A stretch of DNA of 64,000 nucleotides from Adiantum capillus-veneris (lineage: Eukaryota > Streptophyta > Polypodiopsida > Polypodiales > Pteridaceae): contig CM043965.1 of NCBI GenBank assembly GCA_014529385.2, positions 67,079,690-67,143,689 on the forward strand, given 5' to 3'. Positions within the stretch are counted from its first letter, which is position 1; each line of letters starts with the position of its first letter. The position numbers and the translations under genes were made by a program. The notes under the pieces are model-generated. The model worked only from the letters and a program-made list of their open reading frames with translations. It did not search any database and was not told the DNA's origin. Below, in pieces: positions 10,096 through 21,420 of the stretch.

Positions 10096-11105
10096 TCGAT
10101 CATCATAGAGTCCATTTCTCCCATCGATAGGTTTTCTTTGAGCCTTGTATACACAACCTTACGTTCCTCTGTGGTATAGGATTTGAAATTTTCAGGTGCA
10201 GGGTGTAAGTCTGTGGGGTCCTGTTGTTCTGTGGACTGTGATTTAACTTCTGATTCCTTTTGTTGTTGAGCTAACTCTCGATTTTGTCGTCTCCTTACGA
10301 CACGTCTCAACTTTGGCTTCTCTGTAGCCTCTAGTTGTGCGATGTCAATGGGTTGTGGACTACACCACATAACGCTTTGAAGGTATTCACCCCAGTTATC
10401 TACCAACTTTCGATGAGAATCACATGCCCCTATATAATTAAGCCATTTTGCGGTAGATTTCTTTTCATTTATTCTAGCACACACATTTGCTCGATATCGT
10501 CGCCTCTTATATCTCTTACTCTTCTTGTTTAATTCTCGATTACGGTCGATTTCTAGTGAAGACTCACTAGATGAATCACTACTTGTGTCTTTTGCTCCCT
10601 TGGATAGATTATCATCTAGGTTACCACTGGGCCCCGAATGGTTTGTCCCCACATTTGCACTAAGATTTAACTCAGATTCTTTGTCCTCAGAGTCAATTTC
10701 AACTGATGATTCTGACCCCAAATCATGTGGGCTATAGTCTTGTGAGGCGCTACTGGTTTCAATGCTAGTCAAACTTTCATCTTGTAGATCATCAGAAGCT
10801 ATATGCATTGCTTCTAGCATGTTTAAGGGTACAAGTGGTGGTATTTCATCCCCCTCAGGTGTTACCCAGGTCATCCCCCTATTTCCCCAAGTGTCTATGG
10901 TTGCTGCTAGGTGGACCCAATCCACATTGTCCGACTCAGTCATCCCAGGTAGTACATCCATATAAGGAGAATCTTCCCCAACATCAGTGTCCGCTTTACA
11001 CGTGTAACAATACTGCAATGGGGCCGAGTGAACTGTTGTGTCAGATCTATGATCAATTATAAACCTGCTTCGTAGAGGATGTGCTCGACCAGTAACAAGA
11101 TCCAC
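10092..11105 (-). CDS. Protease-RT linker (A)
   Basis: A 337-codon acidic, Ser-rich frame between protease and RT (for example SESSVEIDSEDKESELN), followed by a basic block KKSKRYKRRRYRANV and then ARINEKKSTAKWLNYIG. The end overlaps the RT frame by four bases. I recognise no catalytic domain. A2 carries a shortened version at 32,115-32,648. It is part of the Pol polyprotein by position. Confidence 0.65.
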   Translation of the reverse strand: MDLVTGRAHPLRSRFIIDHRSDTTVHSAPLQYCYTCKADTDVGEDSPYMDVLPGMTESDNVDWVHLAATIDTWGNRGMTWVTPEGDEIPPLVPLNMLEAMHIASDDLQDESLTSIETSSASQDYSPHDLGSESSVEIDSEDKESELNLSANVGTNHSGPSGNLDDNLSKGAKDTSSDSSSESSLEIDRNRELNKKSKRYKRRRYRANVCARINEKKSTAKWLNYIGACDSHRKLVDNWGEYLQSVMWCSPQPIDIAQLEATEKPKLRRVVRRRQNRELAQQQKESEVKSQSTEQQDPTDLHPAPENFKSYTTEERKVVYTRLKENLSMGEMDSMMIE

Positions 11106-11126
11106 TCGAATGACAGAATCTTGGAA

Positions 11127-12191
11127 CTACAAGTAGACATGGTGTTTAAACCAGTCATGCACCATTTTTGCTTCCCTCATGAAAGGACGTCCTAAGATCA
11201 TCTCCGATGCCATAGTGTGTTTGGAGAAATCCATAACAATGAAGGTAACTCTTATTTTATGTCCAAAGACCTTGATCTTGAGGTCTTCTAGCATCCCAAC
11301 AGGTTTAACAATAGACCCATTGGCCATCTTCACTACTATGGTTGTGGTCGCAAGGTGAGGTCTTCCCATAGTTTCCCAGCAATTTTTAGTCACAATGCTA
11401 ACCCCAGCGCCACCATCAAGGATACCCTTCACAGTTAATCCCTTAGTAGTGATTGGTATGGTCGCATTGGATTCATCACCCTCAACGTATTGTCCCAACT
11501 TGTTAACAGGTATTTCTATAACAAGGTTCTCATCTAGGTTGGGTTGTGGATCTAAGTGTTCCTCCTCTATTGGCATCTCCCTAGCTCCATCCATCGGTGC
11601 AAATTGTGGTAGCCCAAACTTTAGTTCTCCATTGAGGAAGGCTCGAAGAGCTGAGATTAGCTCGGGGTCTTTATATAGTTTGGACATGATGGTGGTTCTA
11701 ACTTCTGAAGACATGAAATCCATCAATTTCGCAATGTTTAACGGCACCTTTTGGACTTCAGTCCCTTGATGTGGGGAAGATGGGATCTCCATTTCTTCGA
11801 TAGGATCAGGTAATCCCTCTGTAAACATTCTTTCCATCAAGAAGTGAGTACGCCCACTTTCCCATGACTTTAAGTCACTTTCTTCTTGGATGACACTAGG
11901 TATGGCTAAGGGTCTATGGTCTTGGTGAGGTTGTTGTTGCATAGGAAACACGGTGTCTGTAATTTGGATCTGCCTAGGTGCTGGTTCCAGATCCCTTTGG
12001 GTATCTTCTACCAAACTCCTTAATTGCTTGACTCGCTCAATCTCCTCTGTAGGGTTTGGATAAGTTCCTATCTTCTTCTTGGGTCCTGGCCATTGTGGCT
12101 CATGAAGATCTTCCTTGTTGGTTTCTATCTTAGTGGTCGTTTTGGTCTCCACGATTTCTCCTGAATCAGAATCCTCTTCAACGTCGTTCAT
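11127..12191 (-). CDS. Main aspartic protease (A)
   Basis: A 354-codon frame. After an acidic N-terminal half comes VKGILDGGAGVSIVTKNCW, then MASEMILGRPFMREA, the two landmarks of a retropepsin. The active-site triad reads Asp-Gly-Gly (Asp at 11,415-11,417) instead of Asp-Thr/Ser-Gly, so this copy is probably inactive or weakened; B and C have DSG at the same place. The upstream end is close to the zinc-knuckle frame. Confidence 0.82.
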   Translation of the reverse strand: MNDVEEDSDSGEIVETKTTTKIETNKEDLHEPQWPGPKKKIGTYPNPTEEIERVKQLRSLVEDTQRDLEPAPRQIQITDTVFPMQQQPHQDHRPLAIPSVIQEESDLKSWESGRTHFLMERMFTEGLPDPIEEMEIPSSPHQGTEVQKVPLNIAKLMDFMSSEVRTTIMSKLYKDPELISALRAFLNGELKFGLPQFAPMDGAREMPIEEEHLDPQPNLDENLVIEIPVNKLGQYVEGDESNATIPITTKGLTVKGILDGGAGVSIVTKNCWETMGRPHLATTTIVVKMANGSIVKPVGMLEDLKIKVFGHKIRVTFIVMDFSKHTMASEMILGRPFMREAKMVHDWFKHHVYL

Positions 12192-12214
12192 ATATACGGG
12201 GTCGTCACCAGTCC

Positions 12215-12919
12215 CTATGTTGGTCTTTGAACTGGGGTCTGTGACTTCGCTGCTTTTTGCGATCTCTTCCTTCGTGTTTTCTTCTTTTTCTGAGATTGGG
12301 CAATTGATGCCGTGTCTCTTTCCTCAAGAATATAATTTTGTTTTTGGAGCATCCATCGTGTGAGTTCATTTATTGGTACCATAGATGCACTTTTTGATGG
12401 CTCCTCGGTAACTTCAATCAAGTTTAATGGCGTGATCTTCGGTGCATTTGGATTATTTGGACATTGGGCAATCAAATGATCTATGCCACATCGATTACAC
12501 ATGAGTATTGGCATTGTAGACACGCTCGCTTGATTGGTTTGCATTAGTGTGGCGTTCTTTTGTAGCCTAATAGGACACTCGGCTACATGATGTGGACCTC
12601 CACACTCATAGCATTGAAGAGGTGGTCTCTTAGCAGTGTAATTGATATTTTGGCCTCTTGCCGCAAGAGCAGCTACTTGATATACAGGTTTGACTTGTCC
12701 CCAATAGTCCTCCATGTAGTATTGTGGACTTTCTTCAAGCACATCCATCCCATAGGAAATATTAGGATCTATATCTTCCTCACAGCCTTCCAAACAAGCA
12801 ATGGATGACTCACAACCCACTTGATTCACAGAAGTGATTCTCGGATGTGGTGGTTGCGGTCCTAGCACTGGAGGTGGTAAGGGTGTTGTTTGAACAACAT
12901 TTTGGGCCCTAGGGACCAT
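12215..12919 (-). CDS. Gag C-terminal zinc-knuckle region (A)
   Basis: A 234-codon frame with two CCHC-type motifs, CYECGGPHHVAEC and CNRCGIDHLIAQC, near residues 100-150, then a basic tail with KKKKTRRKRSQKAAKS. With the two knuckles of the preceding frame the element would have four, an unusually high number. It is expected to bind RNA in the virus-like particle. Confidence 0.78.
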   Translation of the reverse strand: MVPRAQNVVQTTPLPPPVLGPQPPHPRITSVNQVGCESSIACLEGCEEDIDPNISYGMDVLEESPQYYMEDYWGQVKPVYQVAALAARGQNINYTAKRPPLQCYECGGPHHVAECPIRLQKNATLMQTNQASVSTMPILMCNRCGIDHLIAQCPNNPNAPKITPLNLIEVTEEPSKSASMVPINELTRWMLQKQNYILEERDTASIAQSQKKKKTRRKRSQKAAKSQTPVQRPT

Positions 12920-12935
12920 GTGTTATGTTGTTTGT

Positions 12936-13750
12936 TCAAGAGGTGGGGCCGGCATCAAATGCAGGCACTCGAGGTGTGTCTGTCCATGCTAAGGTTGGTC
13001 TATTGGCCATTGCGCGCTTAAATACTATGCAATCCTTAGCTTGATGACCATACCTCCCATAGGCATTGCAGTTCCCATTGAATTTTACTCTAAAAGTAGG
13101 GCATTCACTGGTACTATGCGGTCCATAGCATATTGAGCACCATTGATGCTCCCTTCTTGGATACATATGATTTTTTTGCGGAGCACGACTGTCTCTAAGA
13201 CTCTCTTCAATAGCCTTGGTGAGATCTGCTAAAGTCATCTTAGATATCTTTGGCTCCTTAGCAATAGGCTTTAGGGTCATTGGCTGATGCCCTGATGCTT
13301 GCGAGCTAATAGATTTAGTCTCAACAGACACTCTTTCTCCTTGAATCATTAAATTATCTTTCAATTGGATCGCATTGGTGGTGACTGCTTCCCAAGTGGT
13401 GATATCTCTAATGACTAGGCCATTGTAGATATCCTCATGTCGTAACCCCCTAATGAATCTATCAAGCAATTGGTTATTGTTGAAGCGCTCATTTGGATTA
13501 TAACGAGAATTCAAATGCTTCAAGCGACTTATAAAGTCTCTCACCGACTCTCCTTCCTCTCGTTGGGCTTTCTGGAGTTGAGAGGCTACACCCCAAAGTA
13601 CTCCCTCTCGTATGTATTCTTTTAAGAACAATCTCCTAAGAGTAGGTTAAATCGTTTTTTCTTCCACCCTTAGGGTTCTATACCAATCCCCAGCCTTTCC
13701 ACTTAAGGTTAGGCTTAAAGCATTGCTCTTATGTAGGTCATTGTGTTCTC
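12936..13750 (-). pseudogene. Gag capsid region and first zinc knuckles (A)
   Basis: Retrotransposon gag landmarks: LSGKAGDWYRTL just upstream of 13,631 in a frame interrupted by a stop, then REEGESVRDFISRLKHLN and FIRGLRHEDIY. Knuckle motifs CSICYGPHSTSEC and CNAYGRYGHQAKDC follow. The open part is 12,936-13,631. The break at about 13,632-13,660 separates it from the N-terminal gag frame. Confidence 0.82.
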
Positions 13751-15377
13751 CTAGAGAATCGCATATTTGTTCAAAATATGTATTGCCTTATTTCTTGGCT
13801 CTCTATCAGGCGTATTACGCATATTCTCAGCAATAGATCGACCGATAGCTTGAGCAAATGTTGCCAAATCACCTAAGTGAGCAGGCACCATGGGTTGAGG
13901 TGCTCCAGAGACTACATGTGGAGTAGGTATTGGCATGGGGCTTGGCGCATAGGAAGCCCTTGGGTGCCACGTTGGGTATGATGTTGTGCCATGTGGTGGT
14001 CCATAGTTCATATGTGTGGCCCTAGGCATAGAGGACGTCGGATGTGACATGCTAATGCTAGCCGGTATAGTCCCATGGAAATAAGAGCTTGGGTGTTGTG
14101 GTTGTGGAGCATAGGTAGTTGAAACAATGGGAGGGATAGGGACTACATGAGTGTGATGACCCATAGGTGCATACGATTGGTACACACTTGTAGGTACTGT
14201 TGCAGGCATTGAGCTACCATGTAGTGGTGCTTTACTAACAAATGAGGTCCATGGCGTGTTTCTCGGCATGCCCATCATTGGGGTAGGCATGGTAGCCGTG
14301 GTGTCATCAAGGGAAAGATGAGCTAGACTTGGAAAGGTGAAGCTATCACTTGTGGGCTCAGATTGCAATGAGACCCCTGGAGAAACAACATATGGGGGAT
14401 CCATCGGACTTACCGAGGGAGTCTCCATTTGAGATAAGGTCGGTTGTTTAGCCTTCCCTGTATCCAAGAATCTCATGAGACCCGTTGAAGGCATGTTGAT
14501 CCCCTTGTTCTGTCTCTCTAACTCCATGACCCTATGGATGACCTCACAAACTCTTTGTTGTTGATCCTCTACACTAGTAGCACCCATTGTGGATTGTAGG
14601 ACATCTAACCAACCCACATGATAGGTGTGACCTGTGTAAAGGTCAGTCAGAGTCTCTGTTTGTAATTCGTACTCCCAGTTCTCATTTAAGAACACTCCAT
14701 CTAGGATTGAGGTGCTAGGTGCAATGTTGGTTTCTAGGGGTTGGCCCTTAGCGGTTGCTAAGTCAGGAGCACTCAATTGCTCTCTTAGCAAGGATATTGA
14801 CATAGGCCCTTTCGATTTTAACTCTCTTTGTTGCTTTGCCTTGTGTAAGCTCTCAATTTCCTTTTCCCTCGCTGCAAGGATATATCGCTCAACCTCTTGC
14901 ACTTCGGCAAGGCTTCTACCATCGGGTAATATGACCTCGGAGGGAAATAACTCTGAAGAGTCGGGAGGTGCAGTGAATGAAGTATTCACGTGTACATTCT
15001 CTAGTGGTATAGGGTCTACGTTGGTCACGAATGGAGAATTTACTTCCCCATCCCCCTCATTTACATCATTAGCTCCATGTTTGGAGCGAGTGGCTCTACT
15101 AAAGGTTTCCTTCAGGCGGCTAAGCACACTCGGCCCGGACCGCGGGCCCATGGCATGCATGTCTTGGCTTGAGCTATCGGGATTAGGCATTGGGAAACCC
15201 TCCATGACGTCGTAGTCCAGAAGAGTCACTAGCCGCTATGTTCGGGTCTTGGTTTGTACTACCTTGGGTCCCCGCCGAGGGCCCGGAACCTAAAGTAGGT
15301 GGATATTGAGAACTTGCGTAAGTCGAAATTTTCTCTAGCTGCTCCGTCTCTAGCACACAACTAGAGCGCAGATGCAT
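13751..15377 (-). pseudogene. Gag N-terminal region (A)
   Basis: The likely start is the ATG at 15,375-15,377, giving MHLRSSCVLE, which parallels MHLRSGRVLE of element D and MNLRSGHVLG of element C. After about 60 codons the frame shifts near 15,190-15,230 into a 492-codon frame. That frame is rich in Pro, Ser and Met, with repeated PTPMMGMPR-like text at 13,900-14,330 that looks disordered. The segment with LFPSEVILPDGRSLAEVQ (about 14,900) recurs as a scrap at 54,524-54,674. Confidence 0.75.
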
Positions 15378-16131
15378 GTGCCTTTGACACCCTACAAGCA
15401 TCGGCGAATAACCTCGAAGGTTAATCGCTTACTTTTTTTAAGCGTCCGTTTTCACTCGTGTTTTTTTTTATGTTTTTTATGTTTTTTATTGATCGATTTT
15501 TAATGTTTGATTTTTTTGATTAAAGTGTGTGATAGCTCGAAATGAGCGTATCATTTAGAAGGTCGCTGTGTGCTTTACAGCACAATTTTCGAGCATCTGA
15601 AGTTCCGTTGGTCCTCAAAAAATCGATTTTTAGCTACGTGTGAAGCTAAAATTCGTAATTTTAAAAGGCGACTAAGGCCTAAGCCTGAGTGTGAGCTTGG
15701 GATTGGGTCTGGGAGATATTCCCGATCCCGGTCCTACCTTTAAATTTTATTTATTTATTTATTTAATTTAAAGGATAAGGTCGCCGCGGCCTGCGCGAGA
15801 GCACACACACACTCTATCTACCTACTTCTAACTAATACACCTACTGTTACACACCAACACACTCTATTAACTCTCACAGATCTACTTCCTACTTACTGTA
15901 CACAGAGAATAAACACAATACCTTTGAAAACTCCATTAACAAAAAAAACTAACAACATTAATACACAGAGAATAAACACAGTACCTTTGAAAACTCTATT
16001 AACAAAACACACACACAGTATAACACCAAATCCCTCTTCTCAACACACACACCCTCCTTCCTTACCTTTCCTACAATTGAAATTACACCACAAAAGAAGC
16101 ACAGAGTGCCATTCAAGCTTAGTGTATGGCA
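15378..16131 (-). other. 5' leader of element A
   Basis: About 750 bp between PBS and gag with no convincing frame. It contains a block shared with the leader of element D: a GATCGGGA-rich stretch (15,690-15,735) and the segment around 15,530-15,590 that includes TGATAGCTC and GCTTTACAGCAC, matching 45,180-45,240 and 45,430-45,500. A TTTA run lies at 15,744-15,765. Confidence 0.6.
15901..16005. repeat. 63-bp tandem repeat in A leader
   Basis: CACAGAGAATAAACACA begins at 15,901 and again at 15,964. The two units share CCTTTGAAAACT and ATTAACAAAA with few differences. Slippage or template switching could produce this. No function is evident. Confidence 0.8.
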
Positions 16132-16150
16132 ATCCTCAACAGCGGCGCCA
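16132..16150 (-). other. Primer-binding site of element A (degenerate)
   Basis: Read on the minus strand, TGGCGCCGCTGTTGAGGAT starts four bases after the LTR end. The same site in element D reads TGGCGCCGCTGCCGGGGAT. The proximal ten bases are intact, but three bases in the distal half differ, which would weaken tRNA-Asp pairing. Confidence 0.8.
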
Positions 16151-16154
16151 AAAA

Positions 16155-16757
16155 TGTGCGCGTATGTCGCACATGTCAATGCAAGGAACTTGACGATACA
16201 CCGTGTGCGAGCCACAAATGGTTCCAAGCACACAACAAGCCTAAACTAGTAAGCTCAAAGAAGGCGAGGGTGTGTCACTCACCGCTCTACGCTTGCTTCG
16301 TGGAGGATTCTTTGTCGCGAAGAAGAAGGAGCCGCCGCTTCGCCGCGCTCAACCGGTTCGTCGCCGCCGTGCCGTCGTCCCAATGCTCGATCGCACACAC
16401 ACACTCTCTCTCTCTCTCTCACGCATACACACACACACACAAGGAGATGACGAAGAAGAAGATGGAGATGGAGCAAGAGCACTCTTCTATTGCACAAATG
16501 AGAGATTGAGTGAATTTTAGGTTTAGTTGACTTTTATATGAGCTCGTCCCATTCACACTTGGGCGTCCATGCTTAGCCAACTAATCCCTTGAATGTTCTA
16601 GTTAGAGTGCACCTCTCATCGGCGATCACTCTTATCCTTTTCCTATTGGACCGACAAGCCCGGTACCTGACTCTACCAAATAAATAATACAATGTCCGCC
16701 GTAGGTTACAACGTCCGTCATAGGTGATAGGGTGTCCGTGAGCCGTGAGGGTTAACA
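16155..16757 (-). repeat. 5' LTR of element A
   Basis: 603 bp, starting TGTTAACCCTCACGG and ending GCGCGCACA on the minus strand. It is collinear with the 571-bp LTRs of element D and the same family, but diverged. A TG/AG dinucleotide tract lies inside (about 16,398-16,442), as in D. Its right flank starts CAAAG in element B gag. Confidence 0.92.
16531..16538 (-). promoter_or_regulatory. TATA box in A 5' LTR
   Basis: TATAAAAG on the minus strand, in the context GAGCTCATATAAAAGTCAAC, equivalent to GAGCTCCTATAAAAGCCAAC in element D. It is the expected U3 core promoter. Confidence 0.6.
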
Positions 16758-18535
16758 CAAAGTAAGAAAACAACATCCACTAAACCAGCACAAGCGGGAA
16801 CGACTGCTGCAGCACCACTCTCAGCCATAGAAGATATGCTAAAAAAGATGAACGATATGATGAACAACATGCAAAAAGCACCTATGAGTGGACCAGGACA
16901 AGGGATACCTCCACAGGAACAACCAATTAGGCCACAAAAATTGTGTGCAATCGAGGGTAAATGGACCAACCATGAGACCCACAAGTGCTACTTTAGACCA
17001 AAGTATGATGGGAATGTTCAGTATGTGCCCATGAGGCCACAAGGACAACCCATGTACAGATATCAAACTAATATGGCCCAAGCTCAAAGACCACCAATGG
17101 GTATGGAAATACCTCAACCTGTGTTGGGACAACAACCTCCGTATCCAGGACATAATGCAGTGCATGTAAAGTACATGCACTCTGAAGGAGTCATAGATGA
17201 ACAAGCATTAGTGCTTGTTACACCCTATGCAGAGCCTAGTCCATCTACAGTAATGGTAGAAGGAGATTGGTATAATCCACATCCACCACCAATGGAAGAA
17301 ATAGTGACATAAACCATTAATGTATTATGTAGCTAATCAAGGTGTCAGACTCTCCAATGGTAAGACCCATGATGAAGCCAAGAACAGGAAACTGTCATAA
17401 CTCTGGTATTGATGATCATTGGAAAAATGAATGTCCAGAGCCTGATAAAAACCTCAAACCAATTGAAGCCTATTGCATACAATATTGCAAAAAGGGAGGA
17501 CACTTTACGGAAGACTGTCCAAAAAATCCTTTGAACAAGGATAAAACCGTAGTAAACGTAGTCCAAGTGATACCTAGTAGCTCATTAGAGAGTGAACCGA
17601 TTGTTCCAATCAAGGTAATCACTAGAGCCCAGGCCAAGAAAAAGAAACACAACTCCTCTGATGATTCGGAACATACTCAAGTTTCCTCTCAAAGAATCAA
17701 AAGGAGCAGAAGCAAAAGATATGAGCTGAGAAAACAAAAACAATGGGTTGAAATCGAGGAGAATGCAAAGAAGCTATTCCAGAAAAAGTTGAAAGAAATT
17801 GAAATTGAATTCAAGGAAACAACTGTGAAATCTGAAGGATCCATTCTGGTTGATAAAATTTTTGAGCCTATTAATGCCGCCTTGGAAGCCTACCAAGCAG
17901 GACTTAAAGCAGCCCAAAACATGGAAAACAAATGGAAAAACTATCGTTCTCCAGACATGGAAGCAACAAAGCTGGAAGCTTATCAAAATTTGGTAAGAAT
18001 CACGCAAGAAATACTGAAAAAACAAAAACCCAAGCTTGAAAGTATCACAAAACCTGAAGAGCTTGTGGTAAGAGACACTAAAGAAAAATCCAATGTGATG
18101 GCAGAACCCCACCTTGAACGAAACGAACCAGAGCTTATAGTGACTGACAACAAAGATACCATAGACGGAATTCCATTCGTAGAGGAAGACTGGCCAAGAC
18201 ACTTATGGGAAAAAGTGAGAGAGATTAATGATGGGAGCCTAACTCTAAAGTCAGCTCCTCTAGAGGAAGTCTGGTTGGATAACCTACCTTCTGGTATGAA
18301 CGTGGATGTACGAACCTTGTACGGGGATTGCGGATCGGAAGCTTCAGGAATATCGAAACCATTGACCTTGAAAACATTACCTTCTTACTTGGGAGATAAC
18401 GAAGTTGAATCCGTCGTGTGTAAGACCACTCAAGTAAAAAGAGTGGAACAGACCCTAGAAGTCCAATGCACTCTTACCTTGGGAGAACTGTTAAAACTCA
18501 GACCATGCTTATGGATGATTTACAAAAAACCCTAG
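16758..18535 (+). pseudogene. Gag C-terminal half with zinc knuckles (B)
   Basis: B gag resumes after nested element A. The first frame (to 17,312) holds SAIEDMLKKMNDMMNNMQK and a Pro/Gln/Met-rich stretch. After a shift near 17,310-17,341 a 397-codon frame has knuckle-like motifs CHNSGIDDHWKNEC and CIQYCKKGGHFTEDC, then a Lys/Arg-rich block and a long Lys/Glu-rich helical region. The capsid start is missing because of the deletion at 3,795. Element C gives the fuller version at 36,343-38,720. Confidence 0.82.
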
Positions 18536-18624
18536 AGAAGGTGGGGATAACTGGGTTAATCTCAAAAAATTTGGAAAAAATGAAAAATGAATTGGACAAC
18601 AAAGAGATTTGATTAGTTCCCATG

Positions 18625-19060
18625 AACAAGGTCAGAGAATATTATGAAGGGAAAGAAGGAAACATCACCCTCCCAGTGAAATATAATGACATTGAAATCA
18701 TGGCGATACAGGACAGTGGAGCTGGCATAGCCATAGCCACGAAAGCAGTATGGGAATCTTGGGGGACAGCTAGCCATTAAACAAACTCGAATGAAATTGT
18801 AGTTGACCAATGGACACATTGAGAGACCATTAGGGCTACTTGAAAAAGTGATAGTCAATTCCTGTGGAATTGAATATCAACACACTTTTGCCATAGTAGA
18901 CTTTGGAAAAAAAACTCAACTATGAAATCATATTGGGAAGACCTTTCATGCGACAGGTACAACTTATCCAAGATTGGGAAGACAATTATCTGTACTTGAA
19001 GCAAGTGGGATCTATAACGAGAGTCAATCTAAAAGATCACTCTTATAGAGATGTCTTGAA
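18625..19060 (+). pseudogene. Main aspartic protease (B), frameshifted
   Basis: MNKVREYYEGKEG, then IQDSGAGIAIATK with catalytic Asp at 18,712-18,714, a frameshift near 18,770, and the ILGRPFMRQVQ motif near 18,935. It is about the length of a normal retropepsin (100-120 residues). The same gene is open in element C (39,568-40,356). The DSG triad is intact although the frame is not. Confidence 0.8.
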
Positions 19061-19860
19061 AACACCCATCTAAGAGTTTGATTCAATCTCTTCGGCTGAA
19101 ACTAAACTCCCATCCTGGTTAAACAAAGACACTCCTATTTGGATGTGTGGAGCTTCATAAAACGGAAGCTTAAGACGAGAAAATAATGTATCCTAGAAAG
19201 GCAGTGCACAGACGAAGCCTATGTACTTAAACCCTTTCTAGAGCATTTGTTTGAGCCATTCGAGTGGACTCAAATTTTAGCGACAATGGATGTATGTGTG
19301 AATACGTCTATGCCTACTCAATTTTGCAATGAGGATGGCTACAACATAATTCCCATCCAAATGATTTCAATCCTCAACATTGAGGACAAAGATGAGGAAC
19401 ACAGGATTTAATGAAAGCTCGACAAGTCTTTTCAAACCTCTATTACGATGCAACTGATGAGTTAGATAAACATTCAGCTACCTCAAAAGATTCGGGGTCG
19501 GAAAAAGAGCATATGAGAGCTAAGCTACTCTTAAAAGGAGGGGAGGAAAAGTTTTTTGACTTTCCAAACCAGAAATCAAGAAGACAAAAATGGTATAGAT
19601 GAAAGAGAGACACCAAAATTGTGAAAACATGACCTATGCTATCAGTCTCCAGTAAAACACAAATGATTGTGTCAAGGACAAAATAACTGGCAGATACCTT
19701 CAAACAAAAACTCAGAAATGTCTCAGACATCAAGGAAAACAAGGAAGGATACCCAAGGAAAACCACGGGATAAGAAACCACTCATGACCAGTGTCAAACG
19801 GAAAAAGAAATATCAAGAGTTGAAAAAAGCTATACACAACCGAAATGGAAACCATGGAAG
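19061..19860 (+). pseudogene. Protease-RT linker (B)
   Basis: Fragments of an acidic to basic linker with many stops: a 63-codon piece at 19,411-19,602 (KARQVFSNLYYDATDELDK) and a basic piece at 19,667-19,867 (SRKTRKDTQGKPRDKKP). Element C carries the same text at 40,320-41,087. No enzyme domain is visible. Confidence 0.6.
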
Positions 19861-20920
19861 AGGATGACAAGGATGTAATGCATGTTCCATCCCATTACAA
19901 AAAGTATACTCTCCAAGATCGAAAAATTATAGTCGAACACCCTATTAGGCAACTACGGAAACAGGGCAAGTCTTATGAAGGACCTGAAAACGCTAAAAAA
20001 ATAGACTTGGCTGAACCAGGAGAAGAGCTTAGACTTGCTTACATCGCGAATGACCTAACAGAAGAAGAAGAAGAGCTCTTGCTGAGCTTGTTAAAAGAAT
20101 ACCGAGATATCTTCGCTTGGTCGTACAAGGATCTCAAGGGTGTTGATCCAGAAATCTATCAACATATCATACCCATGAGAGATGATGCAAAACCAAGTAG
20201 ACAAAGGCCATACACATATAATGAAACATTTTCCAAGAAGATAAAAGAAGAGATTGAAAAAATAAAGGAAGCCAAATTCATTACGAAATTGAACACACAG
20301 ATTGGGTGTCTCCAATTGTGGTAGTACCCAAGAAGAATGGAAAATTACGAGTGTGTGTTAATCTCAAAAAGGTGAATGTAGCTACCATTAGAGACAACTT
20401 TCCTCTTCTAATAACTGAGCATCTTTTAGAACGAGTTGCAGAAAAAGAAGCTTATAGCTTCTTAGACGGCTTTTTGGAATACAATCAACTTTTGGTTGAC
20501 CCAAAAGATCAGCATAAAACTGCTTTTGCAACAGAATGGGGTATATTTGCCTATCGGGTTATGTCGTTTGGGTTAACTAATGCTCCAACAACGTTTCAAA
20601 GGTTGATGAGCAATGCTTTCAAAAAATATCTTAGGAAATTCTTAGAAGTATATATGGATGATCTATGCGTACATTCGTCAATCCAGGCTGATCATTTTGA
20701 ACACCTCAAAAAGGTATTCGAAAAATGTAGACTTTATAGGATTTGCTTAAATTCTAAAAAGTGCACATTCATGGGAAGACAAGGAAAAATTCTTGGACAT
20801 ATAGTGTCTAAAAATGGCATAGCTACTGATATTGAGAAGATTCATGTCATTGCAAATTTGCCAAGACCAACAATAGTCAAGGGGGTACAAGCCTTCATGG
20901 GGCATTGTGGATATTACTGA
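19845..20920 (+). pseudogene. Reverse transcriptase (B)
   Basis: The N-terminal part (19,845-20,324) contains LTEEEEELLLSLLKEYRDIF and QRPYTYNETF. After a one-base shift near 20,300 the main part (20,306-20,920) has SPIVVVPKKNGKLRVCVN, FGLTNAPTTFQRL, the catalytic YMDD and thumb text GVQAFMGHCGYY, ending at a stop. All RT blocks are recognisable and in order. The frame break would prevent a full product. Confidence 0.88.
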
Positions 20921-20932
20921 CGGTTCATCTAC

Positions 20933-21420
20933 ATGTACGTTATAATTGCAAAACCCATGTATAGCTTGATTACACACCTTGAATGGACCGAGGCAAGTGA
21001 AGAATCCTTAATGAAGCTTAAACAAGCTCTCAACTTAGCTCCAATATTGAAAGCACCAGATTGGAATAAGGTATTCCACGTACATGTAGATGCTTCCAAT
21101 TTTGCTATTGATTGTATACTACCTCAACCAGGAGATGGGAAAATTGACTTTCCTATTTCTTATGCTAGAAGACAATTGAACATGGCGGAAAATAATTACA
21201 CCACCACCAAAAGGGAAGGATTAGGAATGATCTATGCCATTAAAAATTATAGACATTACCTATTAGCCAACAAGTTTGTGTTCTTTGTGGACCACCAAGC
21301 TTTGTTGTATTTGGTCAACAAGCTATGCAGCACAGGTATCTGGAATTTGATTTCACTGTGGTTGTAAAAAAAGGCACTACACATCAACGAGCAGATCATT
21401 TGTCAAGGATTGTTTAAGGG
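20933..21420 (+). pseudogene. RNase H (B)
   Basis: 144 open codons with FHVHVDASNFAID (catalytic Asp), TTKREGLGMIYAI (Glu) and FFVDHQALLYLVN (Asp). A shift after 21,340 leads into FTVVVKKGTTHQRADHLSRI, the usual connector to integrase, closed by a stop near 21,416. Confidence 0.82.

Larger units (their letters stand above)
3796..16757 (-). mobile_element. Element A: nested Ty3/gypsy element with truncated 3' LTR
   Basis: Minus-strand element with a complete 603-bp 5' LTR (16,155-16,757), PBS, gag-pol frames in canonical order, a 3' accessory frame, PPT and the first 157 bp of the 3' LTR. It interrupts element B gag: B sequence resumes at 16,758 with text matching element C near 37,816. On the left the flank is B leader matching C near 36,110, so about 1.7 kb of B gag and about 440 bp of A's 3' LTR were deleted together after insertion. 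No target duplication can be tested; CAAAG is the right flank. Several stops and frameshifts make the copy non-functional. Confidence 0.9.

Noticed and set aside
14712-15215. 167-codon plus-strand frame opposite gag of A
   Set aside because: Shadow of the gag frame; no independent support.
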